A DNA stretch of 64,000 nt from NCBI RefSeq assembly GCF_009905375.1, contig NC_133647.1, positions 168,934,275-168,998,274 on the forward strand. Direction: 5' to 3'. Below are positions 57,934-64,000 of the stretch, piece by piece; the first letter of the stretch is position 1; each line of letters opens with the position of its first letter. Below the pieces are notes generated by a model. That model was not told the DNA's origin, searched no databases, and saw only the letters and a program-made list of their open reading frames with translations. Source of the stretch: Apium graveolens. Its lineage: Eukaryota; Streptophyta; Magnoliopsida; Apiales; Apiaceae. A program made the position numbers and the translations under genes.

Positions 57934-58707
57934 TCAAGAAATGCGAGCACGTACGACATCCCTAACCTGCTCCATCACAGAGGTGATGAGGTCTAAGATA
58001 GATGCAAATAGAGCTGGATCAATCTGACCCTCAAGATGGCCTCTAGCTGTAACACGGGTGGTAGCCTCAATCCTTTCCATGCTATGAGCTAATCCCGCCG
58101 GAAGTACCCCGCCCTCAATCCTTGGTGCAGTAAGTCGATCCAACAGATCACTCCTAACATTACGGGCCTCGGACAGGCCACCCAAAGTCATGTGATAATT
58201 GGCGATAAGAGAAGCCTGAGTGGTAGCATCTAGCAGTCCATGGGGTACAGGTGGCGCAGACCCAGGAGATCCAAACAGATAACCAAGCACGGTATCAGGT
58301 GACAATGGTGCAGGAGATTAAGGTGGCATTTCCTCAGTAGGTGTTGGGCTCTGTACCGGGGATGGAACAGGAATTGGTGGAACCTCATGGATGTCTACAG
58401 GAACCTCTGCAAGAGGGTCTGATACTGGTATAATTGGTGTCATGGAAGGCCTCACTCTTTCTGCCCTCATTAACCTTTGTGCCCTTGGTAACTCTTCATC
58501 CTCTAGTGCCACCCTCGCGGCCATTCTTGCTCTGGTAGTCGCCCTGACTACGGTCATCAATTCCTCAGCGGTCCTCTCTTCATTCTCATCAGGATCCTCC
58601 ATGAGATCCTCCTCAGCCACAATCCTTTCCGGAATAACATCCTCAACCGCAACATTCTCAATATGAATCTCATCCGGTCCCTCATTAGGGTACTCCATCG
58701 GATTCAC
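57934..58707 (-). pseudogene. Leader ORF of gypsy#2, one in-frame stop
   Basis: Same position and layout as the gypsy#1 leader ORF: acidic N-terminus (MNPMEYPNEGPDEIHIENV, DPDENEERTAEEL), proline-rich middle (PPIPVPSPVQSPTPTEE) and helical C-terminus (LITSVMEQVRDVVRARIS). A single TAA at about 58318-58320 lies where CAA would give PPQSPAP; the frame then continues to 57934. Codons upstream of 58707 are also open (NPEVQEHQHEDVLLQDG), so the true start may be further up or created by splicing. It is diverged from the gypsy#1 protein, and its function is unknown. Confidence 0.55.
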
Positions 58708-58950
58708 AATTTGATCTCCATCTTGTAATAAAACATCCTCATGCTGATGCTCCTGAACCTCAGGGTTCGGTGCCTTGCTGCCCTATACGAGAACGAACTA
58801 TGTTACTATCACGATATTTATAAGGGTTCCCGTAAGGGTTTTAACTGTCAGTACTACGTTAGGTAGCCCGACTATGAACTTGGCAAGAGTTCTTATTATC
58901 TTAGTGAAATTATCTTTACGTCACATCATCTCTGAGGTTTATAACGCTTA
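58708..58950 (-). other. Leader DNA of gypsy#2 between primer site and leader ORF
   Basis: Strongly conserved with gypsy#1 (for example AATAAGAACTCTTGCCAAG and CTTACGGGAACCCTTATAA on the minus strand), although the short frame found there is closed here. This suggests an RNA-level role. Confidence 0.5.
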
Positions 58951-58962
58951 GCTCTGATACCA
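58951..58962 (-). other. Primer binding site of gypsy#2 (tRNA-Met)
   Basis: The minus strand TGGTATCAGAGC lies four bases inside the LTR edge at 58967, as in gypsy#1. Confidence 0.93.
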
Positions 58963-58966
58963 TTTC

Positions 58967-61099
58967 TGTAACACCCCCAAATCCGGGGTCGGGGATCCGG
59001 GTTGTCACGAGTTCCATTTCCCTTAATAACACCCAATCTTAATAATTAATCAACTACTCTGTACTGTGACCCCACAATAAACACACACACCACAAGTTAT
59101 AGTCTCAGAGATGAACATCAAAAAAATAATCACAAGTCATTTTATTCCACAATTATCTGCCAATACACCTTAAAAGGTTTTCTGAATAAATTTACATTTT
59201 CTTTGCCATTATTACAATTCATATTATACATGAGTCTGGTACATCAAACGTTGAAAGCCTAGCCTACTGGTAGTTCCTACCTCAGCTACAGCGACATCAA
59301 AGCTTCCCGAAGACTGCAGAACGTTTTCTAACCGCTTGCGAATCGGGAGCTTGGTCCTGTTCATCTTGTCTATCTGATATTGTGTGATGAAAGAAGAAGG
59401 CAAGGGTGAGCGACAAGCCCACCCAAATAATATATAATATGATTAACAATATATGAGCCTTCTCATAGTACTCATGAAAGTCTTGGTCAAAAGAAATGAA
59501 CCAAGTTGATATCTTAATGCGATGAAGTCGCAATATATTCAGTATATATACATATATACTTTTCAAAATCTTGGAAGTCCTCTTCCATGCATAATATACA
59601 CAAAGTTCCAGTTTATAACTGTATACAAAAAAAATATCGTTGCAAGGTGATCTCATATATCTAACCTTGTCTCAACGTTTTTCTGAAAGTCTCTGTCATT
59701 CATAAGACAACCATTAACTAGATATAAGTTTAAAACGGTGAAGTTACAAGATACTCCAATATACTTATATCTTTTCCAAATACTACTTGAACTACCACCG
59801 TTCAAGTTATAATTAATTTCAAAAGTTCATCACATAGATGAGACTACAAGACCAGATTTGAATAGATTAAATCTTTTAAAATATCATCAAAATACAATGA
59901 AGTTACGAGATACTTCATTTGATGCAAACATCATTTTGAAAACTTGACCCTGCCAACACTCAACAATCGCCCAACTGTAGCCTTTCTATCGAAGTGCTCT
60001 GGGTAGTGTTGCAGAAATATCCAATTGGATGATGAACTCATTACGGGAGTTTGCCGCGCCAGGAAGACCACTTACGATGATCAGTCGTAGTAGTGCAACC
60101 CCACCATTTTCTACATGTAGAGGAGAACCTGTCGGATTTACTTGTCAACCGAACACTGAACTCCTAAGGAATGGACCGCCTTAGCGGAACTTCCAGGCCA
60201 TTTGGGCCAATATAATAAGGTTGGGCCGGCGCTACTCGACCACTTACGCCACTCCTAGTTCAGATGAAATCCATGACTCTGAAACATAAAGCTCGTCCCC
60301 ACTTTCCCCAAGTAGAAACTTGTTGATACGGCTCCACCAAGAAGTCGTATCTAGTTGGAAAGGAAAACTCACCGATATTTCCCAGGCGATGCCTGTTAAT
60401 GGATTAACTTGTTCCAAGAATTTTACTTCCCGAGTGTTGGGTAAGTAATCAAAAACTCTTTTATCAGACAACAACCTTGTTGCGAATATAAAATACACCA
60501 CAGAGCCGGATCCCTCCGATTTTGAGCGAGTATTTAAATCCCCTTTTTAAAAGGAAGATCTTAAATATAAAAATGAGTTTTGGGATCCGCTCTAACTTTT
60601 GAAAATCATTTTAAAGACTTGAAAACACTTTAAAGAGTGTTTGGAATAATGCTGATTTAATAAAGTAAATCAGTCTCAATATAAAGAAATATCTGAATAT
60701 TATTATTTAAATAATATTCCCATAAAGAATAATTGAGGTAGAAGTTGGAAAACTTATACTTGAAATGAATAGTAAATAATCAAAGATATACTTATACGAA
60801 AGTAATATCTTTATTTGAATATCAAAAGTAAGTTTGATTATCGAACATTATTCTTTAATAAATAAAGAATATTAATAAATAATAAGCGGAGTCATAATAC
60901 CTCGAATGAATATTATAAATAATATTCATTAAATAAAATAAAGGAGTCATACATCCTCAAATGAATATCCAAGTAATATTCAATAAATAATATAAAGGAG
61001 TCATAAGTCCTCGAATGAATATTCAAGATAATATTCATTAATAAAATAAAGTTATCGAATAAACCTTATTCGATTAATAGTTTTGAAAACTATAACCAT

Positions 61100-61132
<33 letters not shown>

Positions 61133-63211
61133 AAATCTACTCGGGATCCTCGACTCCCGGTTTTAGAAAATGTTTTCACCTTTGGGTCCTTATACTAAGG
61201 GTATATGCAAATTACCGCTATTCTCTAGCATAGGTATTATCAACTGAACCAACAGATATATATGGCAAGAATACGAAACAGGCATGCATATGTACCATAT
61301 CACATGCTACAATATATCACAAGAATTTGCTAATATAACCATCATGCATCTATTACAAGATAATGCATATACAAGTGTATACATCACAACAACAGTATAA
61401 CGGGTAGAAAACTTGCATGAGCGACTGAGGGTTACGAATGGCTCGGGACGAGTCTGGTAACCTATAAACAACAAGTAAGTTGGAATTAAAGCAAAGTCAC
61501 TTGTAAATCTATACTATAACCAACTTAGACTCTAACGCTCGTTTTGCGCTTACTGATTCTCTTAAGTCACTCGAGTACCCTCGACTCCACCATTTTTAAT
61601 AAATTAACCAATACGAGTTTTAAGGCGATTCTTTCGCGAGTACCTTACCAACTGCCTAATACACTTAACACAATTGTTTCATACTCCAATTAGTCCTTTA
61701 AGGTCTTTAACCAAGGTTTCAAAGTAAGGCGAGGGGTAATGATTCGTTCGCGAAACGTCGTTACTTAAAACGGCCGTTTCTCCTAAACCGTACATCGGAA
61801 TCAAAAGAACTACATATCAAAACGAAGCTCGTAACATGAACTATCTAAACATGGCAATGGTCATAATCTAGCAGGGAGTTCTCGGGTCCAAATGTTATGA
61901 ACAAAAGCAGTCTAAAGTAAATCGGACATTACGACGACTATGTTTACGCGATTTCCCAAATTTAAACCATTCCAAATCCACCACAATTCAACCCCAATTC
62001 ACAACCCAATCAAAACTCCATCCAAATTAAATTAAAACAGCCCCAAATCAACTCATTATAATCAATTTACTTAATCCTAAAACTTGAATTTAAACTATAC
62101 TACATTCTTTAATCAAATCATAAGATTTCAACATTCCAATCTCCACCATTCCAACCCAAACTCTTAAACAAACAAGTTTCAAGCTATTCTTTACTCTAAC
62201 AACCAAAATCAACCTAATATACAAATTAAAGCTAGGTTTTGGAGATGATATACCTTCCTTGAAGTGGTGTGAGTAGCTAGGAAGCCTTAGGAAGCCTTGA
62301 GGAGTCTTAGGAAAGCTTGGATCTTAAAGGAAAAGCAAGAAAAATCAAGTTAAAAACCTTGAAATCACTATTCATTGTCTTCTTCATTGATTTATTGGAG
62401 AAGATAGAGAATGAATGGGATGCTTAAAATCATAATATAGCCATATCTATGCATAAGGAACACTAGGGAATTATCTTACCAATTTAGGAGGCTTGGATCT
62501 TGGATTTTTAAAATTTTCCCTTTGAAAACTAGGAAAAGCCGAGAGCAATGTTCTTGGTGATGAAAATAAAATTTTGTTTTGATGAAAAAATGATTTGCTT
62601 GGCTTGGTGGATGTAGTTTTGATTTTTGTTTTAGTTAATTACCTTTTTAGCCTTAAACTTTGTGTGGTTCTAATTCAACCACATTTCCTTCCTTCCTTTG
62701 TCATGCTTATGTCATCATGTGGTGTCATCCTTCCCTCTTTGTCCTCTTCTCATTGGTTGGATGACATCATCCCCTCTAATCTCTTTGATTAACTTCCTAA
62801 TTATTTGCCTAATGATCGCTGATCTGTTATACGGTTCGCTTAACTTTCGTTTTCGTTTATCGTTTGAGGGATCATACCCGGGATCTTATTACTTAGGTTC
62901 CCTTAACCTTCTCAATACATTATATTCCTTTTTATGATCCTCTCTTATAATCCTTTAATTTAAATCCTTTTTACCCTGTTACCTTATACTCAATTCTTTC
63001 CGTATCTAGTGGATTTTCCGGGAAAAATCAAAGTATTCGGAATTGGATTCTGACGATCTTTACATACACTTATATACCATAAAGAGTACTAATAAAATCT
63101 CAGAATATCCATAACAGAATCCCTACATAGTGGGGCATGAAAAGTTTTCTCATTCAGCAAAAACACTATTCATAAGGGTTTCAAAAATTTCCAAAAATTG
63201 GGGTTATTACA
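58967..63211 (-). repeat. 5' LTR of gypsy#2 (4,245 bp)
   Basis: Plus-strand edges tgtaacaccccc and ...ggggttattaca, followed by the target duplication cagat. It includes the about 55-bp repeat array (60888-61045), an AT run (61096-61134) and splice-like signals (donor near 62254, acceptor near 59374, minus strand). Short open frames such as 59297-59656 recur in both LTRs but have no coding support. Confidence 0.93.
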
Positions 63212-63216
63212 CAGAT

Positions 63217-63383
63217 GGTTCATTTCCTGTTGCAGCTCTCATTGGAACATGAGGGCCTCTTTCTATGCAGTCCACATAGGCCTCATCTTGAGAAAGTATA
63301 TGAAGATGCATCTTTACCTTCCAATGATGGTAATTATCTTTATCAAGAAAAGGAATCTTGACTCCAACATCTTTCTTGTTCAT
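63217..63383 (-). pseudogene. Start of gag of element A, separated by gypsy#2
   Basis: ATG at 63383 (MNKKDVGVKIPFLD) opens about 55 codons that match the first part of the element B gag and break off at the gypsy#2 target site. The remainder is at 47480-49735. Confidence 0.9.
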
Positions 63384-63430
63384 CTTGCTGAATTGTTTTG
63401 ATCTTTAAACTCTTTGTAGATTAAGAGCTT

Positions 63431-63442
63431 GCTCTGATACCA
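63431..63442 (-). other. Primer binding site of element A (tRNA-Met)
   Basis: The minus strand TGGTATCAGAGC is two bases inside the LTR edge at 63445, identical to element B. Confidence 0.92.
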
Positions 63443-63444
63443 AT

Positions 63445-64000
63445 TGTTAGTCCCTTAACAATATAGCAAGAATTACAGAAGGGGGTTGAATGGAATTCTT
63501 GAACCTTTTTCTTGATATAAAAATGTTCAACTCGATTATGGATATATTTGTTTTGATTAGCACAATGCGGAATGTAAACTTGAATGAATCAAAACATAAG
63601 TAATTAAACACAAGAGTCTTTAAAAACTTTCTGGTGGATTTTAAACAATTCCACCAGAGATATATATAATATATCGAGAGGACTCTGTGTGCAAAAATGC
63701 TCACAGCTGCTTACAAAATAGAACTGTTGAGAATACAGGAAATGCTAAAGATTGTGCTTACAAAGATTTCTCTATTTGTATGTTTCTCAGCTCTCTCAGT
63801 TATTTTTCTATTTGCTACTCTCTTGGTTTATATATTACCAAGATTACAAAGTCAAAAGAACTGAACAAATATAAAATCTAACAGTCTTGATCTTTGCTGC
63901 TTTTCGTCCTCTATTACCCAGTTAATGGGCTTCCACAGTGTGTTTGTATCCAACTCGACGGCTGTGTGTCAGCTTTCACTGTTCAACTGATGTTTGAATC
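63445..64000 (-). repeat. 5' LTR of element A, running off the window
   Basis: Starts tgttagtcccttaacaatatag on the plus strand and follows the element B LTR with scattered differences. The motif-rich part begins only near the window edge (ctcgacggctg). A TATA box on the minus strand is near 63828-63838. Confidence 0.9.

Larger units (their letters stand above)
49731..63216 (-). mobile_element. gypsy#2: gypsy element with intact ends but a decayed interior
   Basis: Element proper 49736-63211 with a perfect target duplication cagat (49731-49735, 63212-63216) in the gag of element A. It has both LTRs, a tRNA-Met primer site, the same purine tract as gypsy#1 and a nearly open leader ORF. Gag-pol is reduced to scattered, frame-broken similarity. 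Its LTRs resemble gypsy#1 LTRs but are a distinct subfamily. Confidence 0.93.
27069..64000 (-). mobile_element. Copia family II element A, split by three insertions
   Basis: Reassembling by homology to element B, element A runs on the minus strand: 5' LTR (63445-64000, runs off the window), primer site, gag start (63217-63383), [gypsy#2], gag (47480-49735), pol (44851-47466), [element B], pol end (28339-29058), spacer and ORF3 start (27069-27818), [gypsy#1 and gap]. It is the oldest layer of this half of the window. Its 3' LTR is not seen. Its gag and pol carry stops and small deletions. Confidence 0.85.

Overview
This window is nuclear DNA of a flowering plant, almost certainly a eudicot with a large, repeat-rich genome. 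The evidence is SIRE/Maximus-type Ty1/copia elements, a Ty3/gypsy chromovirus of the Tekay/Del type, primer sites matching plant initiator tRNA-Met, and AT-rich composition. I cannot name the species from the sequence; Apiaceae is only a guess. I find no host protein-coding gene, rRNA or tRNA. Practically the whole window is nested LTR retrotransposons plus one 100-N assembly gap (13520-13619).

Layout. (1) 1-13519 holds copia family I. A decayed plus-strand element (gag, protease, integrase, RT, RNase H; 1-4579) is followed by its 3' non-coding tail, which carries a solo LTR (5143-5756). Next come an LTR fused to an integrase fragment (6322-7851) and then, head to head, the 3' half of a minus-strand element: LTR, polypurine tract, a broken ORF3 after pol, and a small accessory ORF (7852-13519). 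(2) 13620-27068 is gypsy#1, minus strand, with 4.1-kb LTRs, an open 1,569-aa gag-pol with chromodomain, and an extra acidic ORF between the primer site and gag. Its 3' LTR is cut by the gap. (3) 27069-64000 is copia family II element A, minus strand, split into pieces by three younger insertions. gypsy#1 sits in its ORF3. Element B (29059-44850, TSD ccatg) sits in its RT. gypsy#2 (49736-63211, TSD cagat) sits in its gag. Element B is itself interrupted by a 2.6-kb non-autonomous LTR element (30539-33159, TSD gatga) that has only 174 bp between its two 1.22-kb LTRs.

Function. Each complete element has the parts of one replication cycle: an LTR promoter, a tRNA-Met primer site, gag (particle), protease, RT/RNase H (cDNA), integrase (insertion) and a polypurine tract. 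Only gypsy#1 looks coding-competent. Element B is nearly intact, with an in-frame stop in pol. gypsy#2 and the 2.6-kb element must have relied on proteins made elsewhere.

Most unusual signals. Each copia family carries its own short motif (family I TTAAGTTCTGAT-like, family II TTATCCGTCGA-like) scattered through LTRs, spacers and reading frames alike. Three different gypsy-type LTRs share what looks like an intron inside the LTR. A leader ORF ahead of gag stays nearly open in gypsy#2 although the rest of that element is destroyed. A roughly 97-bp hAT-like foldback replaces about 860 bp of one LTR.
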